Made by a program: the position numbers and the translations under genes. Source: an uncultured Pelagibacteraceae bacterium (GTDB lineage Bacteria > Pseudomonadota > Alphaproteobacteria > Pelagibacterales > Pelagibacteraceae). Taken from it: a DNA stretch of 64,000 nt. Under the pieces are notes generated by a model. That model had not been told where the DNA came from, did no database searches, and saw only the letters and a list, made by a program, of their open reading frames with translations. Location of the stretch: assembly GCA_902563575.1 (NCBI GenBank), contig CACEXV010000001.1, positions 398,354 to 462,353 of the forward strand. Reading direction: 5' to 3'. Below, one piece after another: positions 1 through 12,900 of the stretch (positions are counted from its first letter, which is position 1; every line of letters starts with the position of its first letter).

Positions 1-541
1 TAACAATGCCTTCAAGTATATCTTCAATGCCCTCGCCTGTTTTACCTGAGCAACTTATAGCTTTTGAAGTCTCTATACCAATTACATCCTCTATTTCTTT
101 TTTTGTTTTATCAATATCTGACGCAGGTAAATCTATTTTATTCAAGATTGGTATTATTTCATGATTAATATCAAGCGCTTGATAAACATTTGCAAGCGTT
201 TGCGCCTCAACTCCTTGGGTGCTATCAACGATTAGTAGTGAACCTTCACAAGCTGATAGGGATCTACTAACTTCATAGCTAAAATCTACATGTCCCGGAG
301 TATCTATGATATTTAAATTGTACACCTTGCCATCTTTGGCTTTATAATTCAATTTAACTGTTTGAGCTTTAATAGTTATTCCTCGCTCTCTTTCTATTTC
401 CATTGAGTCAAGAACTTGCTCTTTCATCTCTCTTTCGGCTAATCCTCCACATTTTTGGATAATACGATCAGCAATAGTTGATTTACCGTGGTCAATGTGT
501 GCAATTATAGAAAAATTACGAATTCTATCTAGATCTGACAT
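1..541 (-). CDS. lepA: Elongation factor 4 (LepA), N-terminal part, truncated by window edge
   Basis: Reverse-strand translation from ATG at 541..539 reads [76 protein letters not shown], the GTPase G1-G3 motifs of LepA. Not in the ORF track. Confidence 0.95.
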   Translation of the reverse strand, partial: MSDLDRIRNFSIIAHIDHGKSTIADRIIQKCGGLAEREMKEQVLDSMEIERERGITIKAQTVKLNYKAKDGKVYNLNIIDTPGHVDFSYEVSRSLSACEGSLLIVDSTQGVEAQTLANVYQALDINHEIIPILNKIDLPASDIDKTKKEIEDVIGIETSKAISCSGKTGEGIEDILEGIV

Positions 542-2940
542 TAGGTTCTTATTTTTCCACCAGTTTTGTTTTCAACTTCTTTAATTATTTTTTGACTAAT
601 TTGATTTAAATCTGAGTCTGACAGCGTTTTGTCTTGGGCTTGGATGGAAACACTTATCGCGACAGATTTTTTATCTTGAGGTAAATTTTGTCCCTCAAAT
701 ACATCAAAAATATTTACAGAGCGTATGTTGCTATCGACTACGAGAATTAGTTTTTCTAATTTTCCAACTTGATAATTTTTATCCATTATAAAAGCAAAAT
801 CTCTTTCTGATTTTTGGAAATCAGAAAATTTGAAGTTGTCTTTTGAAACTCTAAGTTTTTTCTTAGGCTCAGGAATATCTTTCAAATAAATTTCAAAACC
901 GTAAATATTTTTTTCTTTAAAATCTAGTTTTGAAATAATTGTCGGATGTATTTCGCCAAAAGTAGCAATACATTCGCCGGATTCCGTTTTAAAATTTATT
1001 GAACCTGACCTGCCAGGGTGATAATAATTTTTTGATTTATTTGTAATTATTAGATCTTCCTCTTTTATACCTATTTCAATTAAGGTTTTTATAACATCAC
1101 CTTTAACATCGAATATATCAATACTCCTAGTCTCTTCAGACCAACTCTTTTTAAAAAACTGTCCAGATCTCAAACCTCCAATAACGACTTGTTGATCACC
1201 AGGATTTTTACCATGAAATGTTGGCCCTATCTCAAAAAGAGAGATATCTCCGAAGCCTCTGTCTTGATTTTTTTTTAAATAAAAAAGTAAATTTGAAAAA
1301 ATTGATCTTCTTAGAACATTTAATTCGGTAGAAATGGGATTGTAAATAAAAATTGGTTTTTGATCTTGAACAACTAGTTGCTCTATTTTTTGATCTGTGA
1401 AAGACCAAGTTACTGCTTCAAGATAACCTTTATTTGATATAGCTCTTTGAATAAGATGAAATAATTTTTGCTTATAATCTAGTGTGTCATGCTCTCTAGT
1501 TTTCTTGGGTTCAATTAGGTCTATTTTGTCAAATCCTTTTATCCTTATTAGTTCTTCAATAAGATCTATGTCCTGCTCAACGTCAGGTCTCCATGACGGG
1601 ACTTGTGCCTTTATTGATTTTTTCCCCAATTTTAATTTAAATCCTAAAGAAGATAATATTTTTTTACATTCTTGATTTGAAATAGAAAATCCTATTGTTT
1701 TTTTAAATTTGTCGTTGTCTAATTCAATTGTTTTATTAATAAAATTTTTTTTTCCAACTATATTAAATTTGCTTGCCTCACCGCCACAAATTTGAAGAAT
1801 TAAACTTGTGGCTACATTTAAACCTTCAATCACCGAGTTTGGATCAATACCCCGTTCAAATCTGTATTTCGCATCAGTTTCTAAACCGAGTTTTTTTGCA
1901 GTTTTTCGTACAGATGACGGTAAAAAATAAGCTGACTCTAATAAAATATTTGAGGTACCAAATTTAGTTCCGGTCTTTGTACCTCCGATTATACCGCCAA
2001 GACCGAGAACTCCTTTTCTATCTGATATTACACACATATCTTTTTCAAGCTTATATTCTTTATCGTCCAAAGCCTTGAAGATCTCATTTGCTTTTGAATT
2101 TCTTACTATTATTTCACCCTCAATCTTGTCCGCGTCGTAAGCGTGTAACGGTCTATTCAAGTCAAACATTACATAATTTGTTATATCTACAACTGCTGAA
2201 ATAGGCTTTAATCCTAATGAGATAATTTTTTCACGTAACCATTTTGGACTTTCTTTATTCTGTATGTTTGTAATTAGGCAGCTACCAAAAACAAGACAGC
2301 CTTGATTTTTCTCTTTTGTGATCGAAACACTTATTTTTTGAACTTTTTTTTGTTTAAGTTTAATTTTTTTTAAATCTGTAAACTTTCCTAAGCCCGCAGC
2401 TGCCAAATCTCTAGCTACTCCTCGTATTCCTAAACAATCAGGTCTATTTGGGGTTATTGAAATATCTATAGACTTTTCACTGCTTGATTTAAAGAAGCTT
2501 TTTCCTAGCTTCGATGAACTGTTTTTCAATTCTACTATACCATTGCTATCCTTTGATAAACCTAATTCATACTCTGAACAAAGCATTCCTCTAGACTCAA
2601 TACCTCTTATTTTTGCAATTTTTAATTTCATTTTTGTTTTAGGTATTACAGCACCTGGCGGAGCGTAAACAGTTATAAGACCACTTCTTGCATTTTGTGC
2701 ACCGCAAACAACTTTAATATGTTCCTCTCCTCCAATGCTAACTTCACAAAGTTTTAATTTATCGGCATTAGGGTGTTTTTCAGATTTTATTATTTTTGCA
2801 ATTTTAAATGCGGAGTTTTCCCCCGATCCTTCACTAACACCTTCAACTTCTAAACCAATGTCTGTTAACTTTTCAATTATCTGATTTATGGATGCCGTTG
2901 TCTTTAAATGATCTTTAAGCCAAGACAGTGTAAGTATCAT
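541..2940 (-). CDS. pheT: Phenylalanyl-tRNA synthetase beta subunit
   Basis: 799 aa; EMAP/tRNA-binding N-terminus ([19 protein letters not shown]), B3/B4 and FDX-ACB-like C-terminus; adjacent to pheS. Confidence 0.98.
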   Translation of the reverse strand: MILTLSWLKDHLKTTASINQIIEKLTDIGLEVEGVSEGSGENSAFKIAKIIKSEKHPNADKLKLCEVSIGGEEHIKVVCGAQNARSGLITVYAPPGAVIPKTKMKLKIAKIRGIESRGMLCSEYELGLSKDSNGIVELKNSSSKLGKSFFKSSSEKSIDISITPNRPDCLGIRGVARDLAAAGLGKFTDLKKIKLKQKKVQKISVSITKEKNQGCLVFGSCLITNIQNKESPKWLREKIISLGLKPISAVVDITNYVMFDLNRPLHAYDADKIEGEIIVRNSKANEIFKALDDKEYKLEKDMCVISDRKGVLGLGGIIGGTKTGTKFGTSNILLESAYFLPSSVRKTAKKLGLETDAKYRFERGIDPNSVIEGLNVATSLILQICGGEASKFNIVGKKNFINKTIELDNDKFKKTIGFSISNQECKKILSSLGFKLKLGKKSIKAQVPSWRPDVEQDIDLIEELIRIKGFDKIDLIEPKKTREHDTLDYKQKLFHLIQRAISNKGYLEAVTWSFTDQKIEQLVVQDQKPIFIYNPISTELNVLRRSIFSNLLFYLKKNQDRGFGDISLFEIGPTFHGKNPGDQQVVIGGLRSGQFFKKSWSEETRSIDIFDVKGDVIKTLIEIGIKEEDLIITNKSKNYYHPGRSGSINFKTESGECIATFGEIHPTIISKLDFKEKNIYGFEIYLKDIPEPKKKLRVSKDNFKFSDFQKSERDFAFIMDKNYQVGKLEKLILVVDSNIRSVNIFDVFEGQNLPQDKKSVAISVSIQAQDKTLSDSDLNQISQKIIKEVENKTGGKIRT

Positions 2941-4004
2941 CTGCTTAAACCTCTATAATTTGTCGGCACATCTAATGGATCAAATCCATAATGATTCAAC
3001 CACCTATAATCTGTTTCAAAAAATGCCCTGAGATCGTTAATTCCGTACTTCAACATGGCTAATCGATCTATACCCATTCCAAAAGCATAACCTTGAAATT
3101 GTTTTGAATTAACTTTAGCATTTCTTAGGACATTCGGATGAACCATTCCACAACCTAGTATCTCGAGCCATTTATTACCCTCACCGATAACAATTTTGTT
3201 ATCTTCTAATTTGTAACCTATGTCTACTTCTGCAGAAGGTTCCGTGAATGGAAAATGACTTGGTCTAAATCTCATTTTAATATTTTTAACTTCAAAGAAT
3301 TCCTTAATGAAATAATTTAAGCATCCCTTCAAATGAGCCATTGTTATATTCTTATCAATATGAAGGCCTTCTAATTGGTGAAACATAGGTGCGTGAGTTT
3401 GATCGCTATCACACCTGTAAGTTCTGCCTGGTACTATAATTTTAAAAGGTGGCTTACCATTTAACATTGTTCGGATTTGTACAGGAGAGGTATGGGTCCT
3501 TAATAAAGTTTTTTTGTTAGCATCTAAATAAAAAGTATCATGCATGTCTCTCGCTGGATGATTTTCCGGTGTATTTAAAGCTGTAAAATTATTATATTCA
3601 CTCTCTACATCTGGACCCTCGGCTACAGTGAAACCTATTTCAGAAAATATTGAAGATATCTCATCAATCACTTGTGAAACTGGATGAATTTTTCCACTTG
3701 CTTGAGATCTTATCGGGAGAGTTATATCAATCTTTTCATCTACTAGTTTTTGATTTATTTCTTCTTTCTCTATTAATTTAAATTTATTCTCAATTAAATT
3801 AGTTAAATCATCTTTTAATAAATTCAATTTTTTGGCAAAATCTTTTCTATGATTTTCATCTAGAGATCCCATTTTTTTAAATTCAGATGAAACTATTCCA
3901 TTTTTACCGAAATATTCAGACTTCAAGTTTTGTAAGTCATTTTTAGAATTAATTTTTACAAACTTTTCTTCAAACTCTTTTTTTATATAATTAAGATCAC
4001 TCAT
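2937..4004 (-). CDS. pheS: Phenylalanyl-tRNA synthetase alpha subunit
   Basis: 355 aa; class II motifs ([47 protein letters not shown]). Confidence 0.98.
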   Translation of the reverse strand: MSDLNYIKKEFEEKFVKINSKNDLQNLKSEYFGKNGIVSSEFKKMGSLDENHRKDFAKKLNLLKDDLTNLIENKFKLIEKEEINQKLVDEKIDITLPIRSQASGKIHPVSQVIDEISSIFSEIGFTVAEGPDVESEYNNFTALNTPENHPARDMHDTFYLDANKKTLLRTHTSPVQIRTMLNGKPPFKIIVPGRTYRCDSDQTHAPMFHQLEGLHIDKNITMAHLKGCLNYFIKEFFEVKNIKMRFRPSHFPFTEPSAEVDIGYKLEDNKIVIGEGNKWLEILGCGMVHPNVLRNAKVNSKQFQGYAFGMGIDRLAMLKYGINDLRAFFETDYRWLNHYGFDPLDVPTNYRGLSR

Positions 4005-4049
4005 TTATTTGATTCTCTCTTTATATATAGGATAAATCAAAGACCTTGA

Positions 4050-4406
4050 TTAGTTAAGGGAGGATTGAACTTTTTTTACAATTGTTTTGAAAACTTCTGG
4101 GTTATTATATGCTAATTCAGCCAATACTTTTCGATCTAACTTGATTTTAGACTTTGCTAAGCCGTTAATAAATTTAGAATACGTTAATCCTTCGTCTCGA
4201 ACACCAGCATTAATTCTTTGTATCCATAAAGATCTAAATTCTCTTTTTTTAGCTTTACGATCTCTATAGGCATACTGCATTGCTTTTTCCATAGCTTGTC
4301 TTGCAATACGAATAGTATTTTTTCTTCTTCCGTATTGACCTTTAACTGCTTTAAAGACTTTTTTATGCTTTGCCCTACTTACGACTCCACGTTTTGTTCT
4401 AGCCAT
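4050..4406 (-). CDS. rplT: 50S ribosomal protein L20
   Basis: 118 aa; [31 protein letters not shown]..; rpmI-rplT order. Confidence 0.98.
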   Translation of the reverse strand: MARTKRGVVSRAKHKKVFKAVKGQYGRRKNTIRIARQAMEKAMQYAYRDRKAKKREFRSLWIQRINAGVRDEGLTYSKFINGLAKSKIKLDRKVLAELAYNNPEVFKTIVKKVQSSLN

Positions 4407-4407
4407 A

Positions 4408-4614
4408 TTAACCTCTCAAATTATAAGGCATGTAAGATTTTACAATTTTTGTATCTTGCGAAGACATAATTGTTGTGCCTCTTTGTTTACGAATTTGTGA
4501 ATTAGTTCTTTTAATCATTCCATGCCTTTTGTTTGCTTGAGGCATTTTAATTTTTCCTTTGCCAGTAAATCTAAACCTTTTTTTTGCTGAGCTTTTAGTT
4601 TTTAATTTTGGCAT
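4408..4614 (-). CDS. rpmI: 50S ribosomal protein L35
   Basis: 68 aa; [31 protein letters not shown]. Confidence 0.97.
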   Translation of the reverse strand: MPKLKTKSSAKKRFRFTGKGKIKMPQANKRHGMIKRTNSQIRKQRGTTIMSSQDTKIVKSYMPYNLRG

Positions 4615-4669
4615 AACCCGGATTTTATATATACAATATCTAAAATTTACAAGTTCTTATTAGAATTAA

Positions 4670-5215
4670 TTAATTCGGCTGGATAATCATAACCATTTGT
4701 TTTCCCTCAAATTTAGGCTGAGTCTCAACTTTGGCGACATCCTTGGTATCTTCAATAATTCTTTGCATCAAGTTTTTACCTAATTCAATGTGTTGCATCT
4801 CTCTACCTTTAAACTTTACCGTAAATTTGACCTTATCACCTTTTGATATAAATTTTTTTGCATTTTTCAATTTAAAATTATAATCATGAATTTCTGTACC
4901 GGGTCTCAATTTGATTTCTTTTAAAGAAATAACTTTTTGTTTTTTTTTTGCTTGATTTGCTTTCTTTTGTAAATCGTATTTATATTTACCCATATCCATT
5001 ATTTTGCATACAGGCGGGTTGGCGTTTGGTGAAATTTCGATCAAATCTAATTCTTCTCCTTTGGCTATATCAATTGCCTTTTTGAGGGGGAGCACTCCCA
5101 AGTTTTTACCCTCGCTATCAATTACTTGAACATCAAGTGATCTGATTTTTTCATTGGCTCTTGGACCAAATCTTTTTTCTCTTCTTTGAAAGTAATTGGG
5201 TTTAAAGTTTGACAC
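4670..5215 (-). CDS. infC: Translation initiation factor IF-3
   Basis: 181 aa IF3 family; start codon is GTG (5215..5213), immediately after the thrS stop. Confidence 0.97.
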   Translation of the reverse strand: MSNFKPNYFQRREKRFGPRANEKIRSLDVQVIDSEGKNLGVLPLKKAIDIAKGEELDLIEISPNANPPVCKIMDMGKYKYDLQKKANQAKKKQKVISLKEIKLRPGTEIHDYNFKLKNAKKFISKGDKVKFTVKFKGREMQHIELGKNLMQRIIEDTKDVAKVETQPKFEGKQMVMIIQPN

Positions 5216-7135
5216 TTAATTTAATGGAAGCTTATTTAAAGATAACATATTTTTGATCAATGCATTTGTTTTTAAAGTTTCTTGTTTTTCTGAACCTAGT
5301 TTCCTTATTGTAATTGTTTTATTTTTTTCCTCTTTTTTTCCACAAATTAAAAGATAAGGTACTTTTGCTAAAGAGTGTTCTCTTATTTTATAATTAATTT
5401 TTTGATTTTTTAAATCCACTTCACATTTTATACCCTCTTTAAAAAGATCTTCAAATACCTTTTTTGCATATTTATTGTTATCTTCGGATATGGGGAGCAC
5501 CATAGCTTGTATTGGCGACAACCAGAAAGGTAATTTTCCAGCGTAATGTTCTATCAGTATACCAATAAATCTCTCTAGAGATCCAAATAAAGCTCTATGA
5601 AGCATTACTGGAACTTTTTTTCCACCATCTTTATCAACAAAAGTTGCTCCAAGTCTTCCCGGCAGATTAAGGTCAACCTGCAGTGTACCGCATTGCCAAT
5701 CTCTTCCAATCGCATCTCGTAAAACAAACTCAATTTTAGGTCCGTAAAAGGCTCCTTCACCTTTGTTAACAGTATACTTTAATTTTGATTTTTTAATTGC
5801 GGTTAACAAAGCGTTTTCAGATTTATCCCAAACTTTGTCATCTCCAACTCTTTTTTCAGGTCTATCTGAATACTTTAAAATAATATTTTTGAATCCCAAA
5901 CTTTTATAAATATCTATAATTAGATTCGTTACAGTCAAACACTCTTGAGTAATTTGATCCTCTGAGCAAAATATATGTGCATCATCTTGAGTGAAAGCCC
6001 TAACTCTTAATAATCCATGAAGTGCGCCTGAAGGTTCATATCTATGAACTTTACCAAATTCAGAGAGCTTTAAAGGCAGATCTCTGTAGCTTTTTAGACC
6101 TTGATTAAAAATTTGCACACAACCTGGACAATTCATAGGTTTTACTGCAAAAACTTTTTCATCAGGTGTTTCAGAAGTAAACATGTGTTCGCCAAACTTC
6201 TCCCAGTGTCCTGACTTTTCCCATAAAGTTTTATCTAATAATTCAGGTGTGTTTATTTCTTTATATCCAGCTAGTCTTTGTTTAGTTCTCATATAATCAA
6301 TGAGTCTTTGAAATAAATTCCACCCTTTTTCGTGCCAAAATACGGATCCGGGGCTTTCTTCTCTAAAGTGAAAAAGATCCATCTCTTTGCCAAGTTTTCT
6401 GTGATCTCTTTTTTCTGCCTCCTCGAGTCTATTAAGGTATTCATCTAGATCTTTTTTACTACTCCAGCATGTTCCATAAATTCTTTGGAGCATTTCATTA
6501 TTTGAATCGCCTCTCCAATAAGCACCTGAAACTTTTGTTAGTTTAAACGCTTTTCCTATTTTGCCTGATGACGCGAGATGAGGCCCTCTACATAAGTCAT
6601 GCCATGTGTCACCATGGTGGTAAACAGACAATTCCTCATTCTCTGGTATGCTCTCTATTATCTCAGCCTTGTACTTTTCACCAATTTGATTGAAATGATT
6701 AATTGCCCTTTCCCTTTCCCATACTTCTCTTCGGGTTTTTACATCCCTATCTATTATTTCTGACATCTTTTTTTCAATTTTTTTTAAATCTTCACTCGTA
6801 AATGGCTCTTTTCGAGCAAAATCATAGTAAAAACCGTTTTCAATAACTGGTCCAATTGTAACTTGTGTTCCAGGAAAAATTTCTTGAACTGCCATAGCCA
6901 TAATATGTGCAGCGTCGTGTCTTAGAACATCTAAGCCCTCTTGATCTTTAGAAGTAATTATTTTTACCTTAGAGTCTTCTAAAATATTATAACTTAAATC
7001 CCTTAATTTTCCATTTACTTCCATTATAAGTGCAGACTTCTCAAGGGATTTACTTATTTTCTTGGTTAGTTCAAACCCGCTTATAGATTTTTGAAATGAA
7101 ATTTTCTTTCCATCTAAAAGTTGTATATTAGGCAT
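5216..7135 (-). CDS. thrS: Threonyl-tRNA synthetase
   Basis: 639 aa; TGS, SAD (HDAAHIMAMAVQEIFP) and class II core with GEGAFYGPKIEF. Confidence 0.98.
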   Translation of the reverse strand: MPNIQLLDGKKISFQKSISGFELTKKISKSLEKSALIMEVNGKLRDLSYNILEDSKVKIITSKDQEGLDVLRHDAAHIMAMAVQEIFPGTQVTIGPVIENGFYYDFARKEPFTSEDLKKIEKKMSEIIDRDVKTRREVWERERAINHFNQIGEKYKAEIIESIPENEELSVYHHGDTWHDLCRGPHLASSGKIGKAFKLTKVSGAYWRGDSNNEMLQRIYGTCWSSKKDLDEYLNRLEEAEKRDHRKLGKEMDLFHFREESPGSVFWHEKGWNLFQRLIDYMRTKQRLAGYKEINTPELLDKTLWEKSGHWEKFGEHMFTSETPDEKVFAVKPMNCPGCVQIFNQGLKSYRDLPLKLSEFGKVHRYEPSGALHGLLRVRAFTQDDAHIFCSEDQITQECLTVTNLIIDIYKSLGFKNIILKYSDRPEKRVGDDKVWDKSENALLTAIKKSKLKYTVNKGEGAFYGPKIEFVLRDAIGRDWQCGTLQVDLNLPGRLGATFVDKDGGKKVPVMLHRALFGSLERFIGILIEHYAGKLPFWLSPIQAMVLPISEDNNKYAKKVFEDLFKEGIKCEVDLKNQKINYKIREHSLAKVPYLLICGKKEEKNKTITIRKLGSEKQETLKTNALIKNMLSLNKLPLN

Positions 7136-8293
7136 CTAAATATTTAAAATTTTTTTATAAGCATTGAATGTTGATTTACACATATTTTCAACGTCAAATT
7201 TTTTAGTTACGTTTTTTCTACCCTCGTTTCCAATTGAATTCAATGTTTCTTTATCAATATCCATTAAAGTATTTAATATTTTCCCCAATTCTCTTGGGTC
7301 ATCATGATTATATAAAAATCCTGATTTTTCATTTAAAATTGTTTCCTTTGATCCTCCAAGATCGCTAGCAACTATTGGTTTTTTCATTGATTGGGCCTCA
7401 ACAGCGACTCTACCAAAGGCCTCAGGTTTAATCGATGAGGAAACAACAACATCAGAGATTGAATAAGCTACAGGCATATTTCTACATCTGTCAACAAAAG
7501 TTATCTTTTTATTCAGATTATATCTCAAAACTAGATCTTTTAGTTTTTTGGAATAAACATTTCTACCTTGATCATCGCCTAAGATTATGCCATGAAAATT
7601 TGTTTTATTATAGTCGACCGAGAGAATATTAAGTGCTTCAATAAACTTCTCTTGGCCTTTCCAAGATGTAAGTCTACCGGGAAGCAAAATATTAAAATTT
7701 TCTTCTTTTAATTTCCACTCTGATATCAATTTATTTTTTTTAAATTCAGAAATATTTTTGGGGTTATAATAGTCTACATTAATCCCCCTAAAAATCACCA
7801 TTAATTTATTTTTTGGATTAATATGATCTTTGTAATTTTCATTTATATGATCAAAAATAAAATTTGATCCAGCGATTGTTAATTTTGATTTTAACATAAC
7901 GCTATTATAAATTTTCTTAAATCTTCCACTTATAGAATAAGTTCCGTGAAAGGTTGTTACAAATTTACGACCTGTAAGTAAGCAACTCAAATAACATGAC
8001 CATGCTGGTGCTCTACTTCTGGCATGAACAATATTGATATTTAATATTAAGATTAAAAAGAATAATATTATTGAATTGAAAATTATAAGTAATGGATTTT
8101 TAGATTGGACGGGCAGCCTTATAATTTTTACTTTATCTTTTTTGACAAACTTTAATAATTCTCCTCCGCTTGTAACGATATAAGACTTGCAGTCGTTCTC
8201 GGCAAGAAAATGTGCTAAATCATAGCAACCAGTTTCCGCTCCACCATAACCGAGCTTTGGGATTACCTGTAATACTTTAATATCAGTAGGCAT
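7136..8293 (-). CDS. Glycosyltransferase, GT4-like
   Basis: 385 aa; N-terminal VLQVIPKLGYGGAETGCYDLAHFL and C-terminal SSSIKPEAFGRVAVEAQSMKKPIVASDLGGSKE typical of GT4. Confidence 0.85.
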   Translation of the reverse strand: MPTDIKVLQVIPKLGYGGAETGCYDLAHFLAENDCKSYIVTSGGELLKFVKKDKVKIIRLPVQSKNPLLIIFNSIILFFLILILNINIVHARSRAPAWSCYLSCLLTGRKFVTTFHGTYSISGRFKKIYNSVMLKSKLTIAGSNFIFDHINENYKDHINPKNKLMVIFRGINVDYYNPKNISEFKKNKLISEWKLKEENFNILLPGRLTSWKGQEKFIEALNILSVDYNKTNFHGIILGDDQGRNVYSKKLKDLVLRYNLNKKITFVDRCRNMPVAYSISDVVVSSSIKPEAFGRVAVEAQSMKKPIVASDLGGSKETILNEKSGFLYNHDDPRELGKILNTLMDIDKETLNSIGNEGRKNVTKKFDVENMCKSTFNAYKKILNI

Positions 8294-8335
8294 ATGATAA
8301 GATATAATAGTATCAGATCAGTTACAAAATTTTAT

Positions 8336-9112
8336 ATGAAAAAAAATAAGTATCTAAAAATATCTAAAGGGAAAAAACTGAGGTATTTGCACAATTATTA
8401 CAAAAAAAAACTGTATATAATTTTTCTTCCTGGCTTCATGTCCGACATTAATGGCGAAAAACCAAAATTATTTAAAAAGTATGCTAAAAAAAATAAATTG
8501 GGTTTTTTAGCTATAGAATATTCTGGTCATGGTAAATCTTCGGGAAAATTTACTGAAGGTAATATAACTAAATGGTCTCTTGATACGAAAATATCTATAA
8601 AAAAAATTGTTAAAAAGAATAACTTCATTTTAATCGGCTCAAGCATGGGGGCATGGATTTCTTTAAATCAATTTAAGTACTTTAAAAAACAAATTAAAGG
8701 TTTTATTGGAATTGGTTCAGCACCAGAATTTTTAGACAGATTGATGTGGAAAAAATTCCCAAATAAAATAAAAAATGAGATAAAGAGAAAGGGCGTGAGT
8801 ATTATAAAACATGGGGACTCAAAATTGCGTCAGAGGCAGTATGAATATCCCATAACCTATCAATTAATAAAAGATGGTAGGGCAAATAAAGTTTTATCTA
8901 AAACAATTAATCTCAAAATAAATATAACAATGTTTCATGGTCAAAAAGATGAGGTAGTACCAGTTTCTTTTTCAAGAAAAGTTTTGTCTGTTTTTCCAAA
9001 TGCAAAAAAGAATTTAATTATCATTAAAAATGGAGATCATAGTTTATCCCAAAAAAAAAATTTAAAGAAAATGACTAAGGAGTTAAGTAATTTAATATCT
9101 AAGGTCTCTTAA
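8336..9112 (+). CDS. Alpha/beta hydrolase
   Basis: ORF track starts at 8294, directly abutting the divergent GT start; ATG at 8336 (MKKNKYLKISKGKK) is more plausible. Nucleophile elbow LIGSSMGAW, lipase-type IIFLPGFMSD, terminal NGDHSLS. Confidence 0.8.
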   Translation: MKKNKYLKISKGKKLRYLHNYYKKKLYIIFLPGFMSDINGEKPKLFKKYAKKNKLGFLAIEYSGHGKSSGKFTEGNITKWSLDTKISIKKIVKKNNFILIGSSMGAWISLNQFKYFKKQIKGFIGIGSAPEFLDRLMWKKFPNKIKNEIKRKGVSIIKHGDSKLRQRQYEYPITYQLIKDGRANKVLSKTINLKINITMFHGQKDEVVPVSFSRKVLSVFPNAKKNLIIIKNGDHSLSQKKNLKKMTKELSNLISKVS

Positions 9113-9958
9113 GCCTTGTTTATAAGTGGAATATTTCAAGTTAACTTTTAAAACTCTCTTTATCTTAGAATTTTTAATTTTTTTGCTATCTTTGTAAAAA
9201 TTTTTTATCATATTTCCTTTTAAATCTTTTACATCGATCTGTTTTAAGTTTTTTATTTTTAAGATCTTAGCTGCATATTTGTTTAAAATCTCACTAGACG
9301 CAGGTAAATCATCGGCTACATTGAAAGTTTCATATTTAACGCTTTTATTTCTAAATACTTTGTAGATCACTTGGGCAATATCTTCTACACGTATCCTTGA
9401 AAAAAAATGATTTTTTTTTCTTACAAAAACTTTTGGCCCAAGTTTAAGTCTCTTTAATGCATTTGACTCTCTGGAATAAATACCGGCAATTCTTAAGATA
9501 TTTAAATTTAATTTATTTTTTTTACAAAATACAGTCCATTGTTTCTCGGCTCTTAGTCTATTTTTACCCTGCTTACTTGTGGGCTTACATTTTGATTTTT
9601 CATTTACCCATCTCCCTTTATGATCGCCATAAACATTTGTTGCTGAGAGATAGATTATCTTTTTTATATTTTTACTTTTAAGATCTTTTTTAAAATTTCT
9701 TAAAACTAAATCTCCTTTCGTATCTGGTGGTATAGATATCAAAATATAGCTTGTAGATTTTAAAATTTTGGATATTTTTTTATCAAATTTTCGACCATTA
9801 AATTTTAATGACAAATAATTTTTATTATTTAGTCTTTTTGATTTGGTGCCAGAGGTTGTGGAAATGTTAAAAGAAAATTTAGTTTTTTTTTTAAATAGGT
9901 AGTTTATGTAATATCTTCCTACTTGACCAAAACCAAAAAAAAAATATTTCTCATCCAT
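9092..9958 (-). CDS. NAD(P)-binding epimerase/dehydratase-like (SDR) protein
   Basis: 288 aa; FFFGFGQVGRYYINYL nucleotide-binding start, IIYLSATNVYGDHKGRWVNE as in extended SDRs. Confidence 0.7.
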   Translation of the reverse strand: MDEKYFFFGFGQVGRYYINYLFKKKTKFSFNISTTSGTKSKRLNNKNYLSLKFNGRKFDKKISKILKSTSYILISIPPDTKGDLVLRNFKKDLKSKNIKKIIYLSATNVYGDHKGRWVNEKSKCKPTSKQGKNRLRAEKQWTVFCKKNKLNLNILRIAGIYSRESNALKRLKLGPKVFVRKKNHFFSRIRVEDIAQVIYKVFRNKSVKYETFNVADDLPASSEILNKYAAKILKIKNLKQIDVKDLKGNMIKNFYKDSKKIKNSKIKRVLKVNLKYSTYKQGLRDLRY

Positions 9959-12900
9959 TAAGCAGACTTCGATCTTAGATTTTTTAATGTGATTGGATTT
10001 TTTAATTTATCTAACATTTCCTTAGGACAAACTTGTTTAAAATTCTTAACCTCTTTTTCATAATTATCTATTAATTTTTGGCCAATTATTGAAGATGTAT
10101 CTTTTACAAATTCTATCAAATTAGATTTTAAATAATCTCTCCAATAATCAGTTTCGGGGATTTGCCAAACGACCGTCTGTGGATTTACATAATTTTCAAA
10201 TTTGTTTTTAGGATCATAAACAAATGCCATTCCTCCGGTCATACCGGCGGCAAAATTGTCTCCGACATCTCCTAAAATAACTACTGCACCTCCTGTCATG
10301 TACTCGCATCCATTTGATCCGCAACCCTCGACAATACCTATTGATCCAGAGTTTCTCACTGCAAACCTCTCTCCAGCCTTACCTGATGCAAACATTTTAC
10401 CGCTCGTTGATCCATAAAGAACTGTATTTCCAATGATTACGTTATTATTCGATATTAAATTACTTTTTTTAGAAGTCCTGACAATAATCTTTCCACCAGA
10501 CAAACCTTTACCGACATAATCGTTAGAGTCTCCAAAAACTTTTAATGTGATTCCTTTTGCTAAGAAGGCACCTAATGATTGGCCAGCTGACCCTTCAAGA
10601 TTAATATTTATTGAGTCATTTGCTAAGGCGTTATTACCAAATTTTTTATATACATAATGAGACAATCTAGTTCCTATCGCTCTTTGTGTATTTTGTACTT
10701 TGTAATTAACATCAATTTTTTTATCCTTGTTAAAACTATCTTTAATATCTGCCCAAATTTTTTCATCTAGTGTGTTAGGTACTGGGTTTATAATTTTGTC
10801 CTTGCAATATCTTGGATTATCGCCTGGATCAGTTTGAACTAAAAGTGGATTTAAGTCTAGATCGTCAAGATTCGGAGAACCTCTGCTCACTTGAGAAAGT
10901 AAATCTGTTCTACCAATAATTTCATTAAGTGATTTATAACCTAAGGAAGCTAGAATTTCTCTCACCTCTCTTGCAACAAACTTAAAAAAGTTTTCTACTT
11001 TATCAGGAGTGCCACTAAATTTTTTTCTTAATTCTTCATCTTGAGTGCAAACTCCCACGGGACAAGTATTCGAGTGACACTGTCTTACCATGATACATCC
11101 CATGGCAATTAGTGATGAGGTGCCCATACCAAATTCCTCTGCGCCCATCATCGCTGCCATTACAACATCTCTTCCAGTTTTTAAGCCACCATCAGTTCTT
11201 AAAGTTACTTTGTGTCTAAGATTATTTAATGTTAAAATCTGGTGCGCCTCAGTCAAACCCATTTCCCAAGGTATACCGGCATACTTAACACTAGTTTGTG
11301 GGCTTGCTCCTGTGCCCCCTGAATGTCCTGATATTAGAATTACATCAGCCTTCGCTTTCGCTACACCTGCTGCAATTGTTCCAATACCTGTTGAGGCCAC
11401 CAATTTTACTCCTATTCTTGCGCCAGGATTTATTTGTTTCAAGTCATATATAAGTTGAGCTAAATCCTCTATTGAATAAATATCATGATGCGGTGGAGGC
11501 GAAATCAAAGTTACTCCAGGAGTTGAATGCCTTAATCTTGCTATGTCTTTTGTTACCTTAAACCCTGGAAGCTGACCGCCCTCACCTGGTTTAGCACCCT
11601 GAGCGATTTTGATCTCTATCTCATTGCAATTGTTTAAATAATCAACTGTCACTCCGAATCTTGCTGATGCCACTTGTTTCACTCTTGAGTTTGCTGTGTC
11701 ACCATTTTCTAAAACTTTAAAACGTCTAGCATCTTCACCTCCTTCACCGCTACAAGAGGCTCCTTTTATTCTATTCATTCCAATTGCAAGTGTTTCATGA
11801 GCCTCTTCTGACAAAGCTCCGTGTGACATGCTTCCGCTCCCAAAGCGTTTCGTTAACTCCTGAATGGGCTCAACATCTTTTACATCGATTTCTTCTTTAT
11901 CTTTCCTAAAATCTAAAAGATCCCTAAGATTGATGGGTTTAAGACCATGAATACCGTCAGAATACTTTTTATAAGTTTCGTAAGAACCTGAGCCAACTGC
12001 ATGCTGTAATGTATGAATAAGTTTTCCTTGAAATTGATGTTCTTCACCAGATTTTCTATATTTATAAATTCCGCCAATAGGCAAAATGTATACATCTTTC
12101 TTAAATGCCTTCTCGTGCAATTCTTTAATTTTTTCTTCAATTCCTTTAATCCCGATACCCGAAATTCTTGATACCATTCCTGGAAAATAGTCTGAAACTA
12201 GGGCTCGACTTAACCCGACGGTTTCAAAATTACATCCCCCTCTATAAGCGCTGATTACAGATATTCCCATTTTAGACATTATCTTCAGTAATCCGTTTTC
12301 AATAGATTTTTTAAATCTCAACACACAGTCATTAAAACTCAATTCCCCGAAAAGTTTTTTTTCAAATCTCTGAAAAATACTATCGATTGTTAAGTAGGGA
12401 TTAATAGTTGTGGCTCCCACACCAATTAATACTGCAAATGAATGGGTGTCTAATGTTTCAGATGTTTCAACGTTTATAGAACAATATCCTCTTAACCCCA
12501 GATTTACCAGATGAGAGTTAATCGCCCCGACAGCTAAAACCATAGGAATATTTGCTCTTGTGGCTCCAATATTTTTGTCACTAAGAACTAAAGTGGTAGA
12601 GCCCTCTCTAACTGAAATTTCAGCATCGTTTTTTATTTTTTCCAAACCCTCTTTCAAGGTCTCGGTTGTTTTAAAAGTGCAGTCAATGGTTCTTATTTTG
12701 CTCGCAAATAATTTTTTGAATTTCTTAATTTGTGAATTTGATAGTATAGGACTATCCAGCACATATATTGTCTCCTCCGTCAAATTATCAAAATCAAGAA
12801 TGTTTCCTAAATTGCCAAATCTTGTTTTTAGACTCATAACTTTGTTTTCTCTCAGTGAGTCGATTGGGGGATTGGTAACTTGACTAAAATTCTGCCTAAA

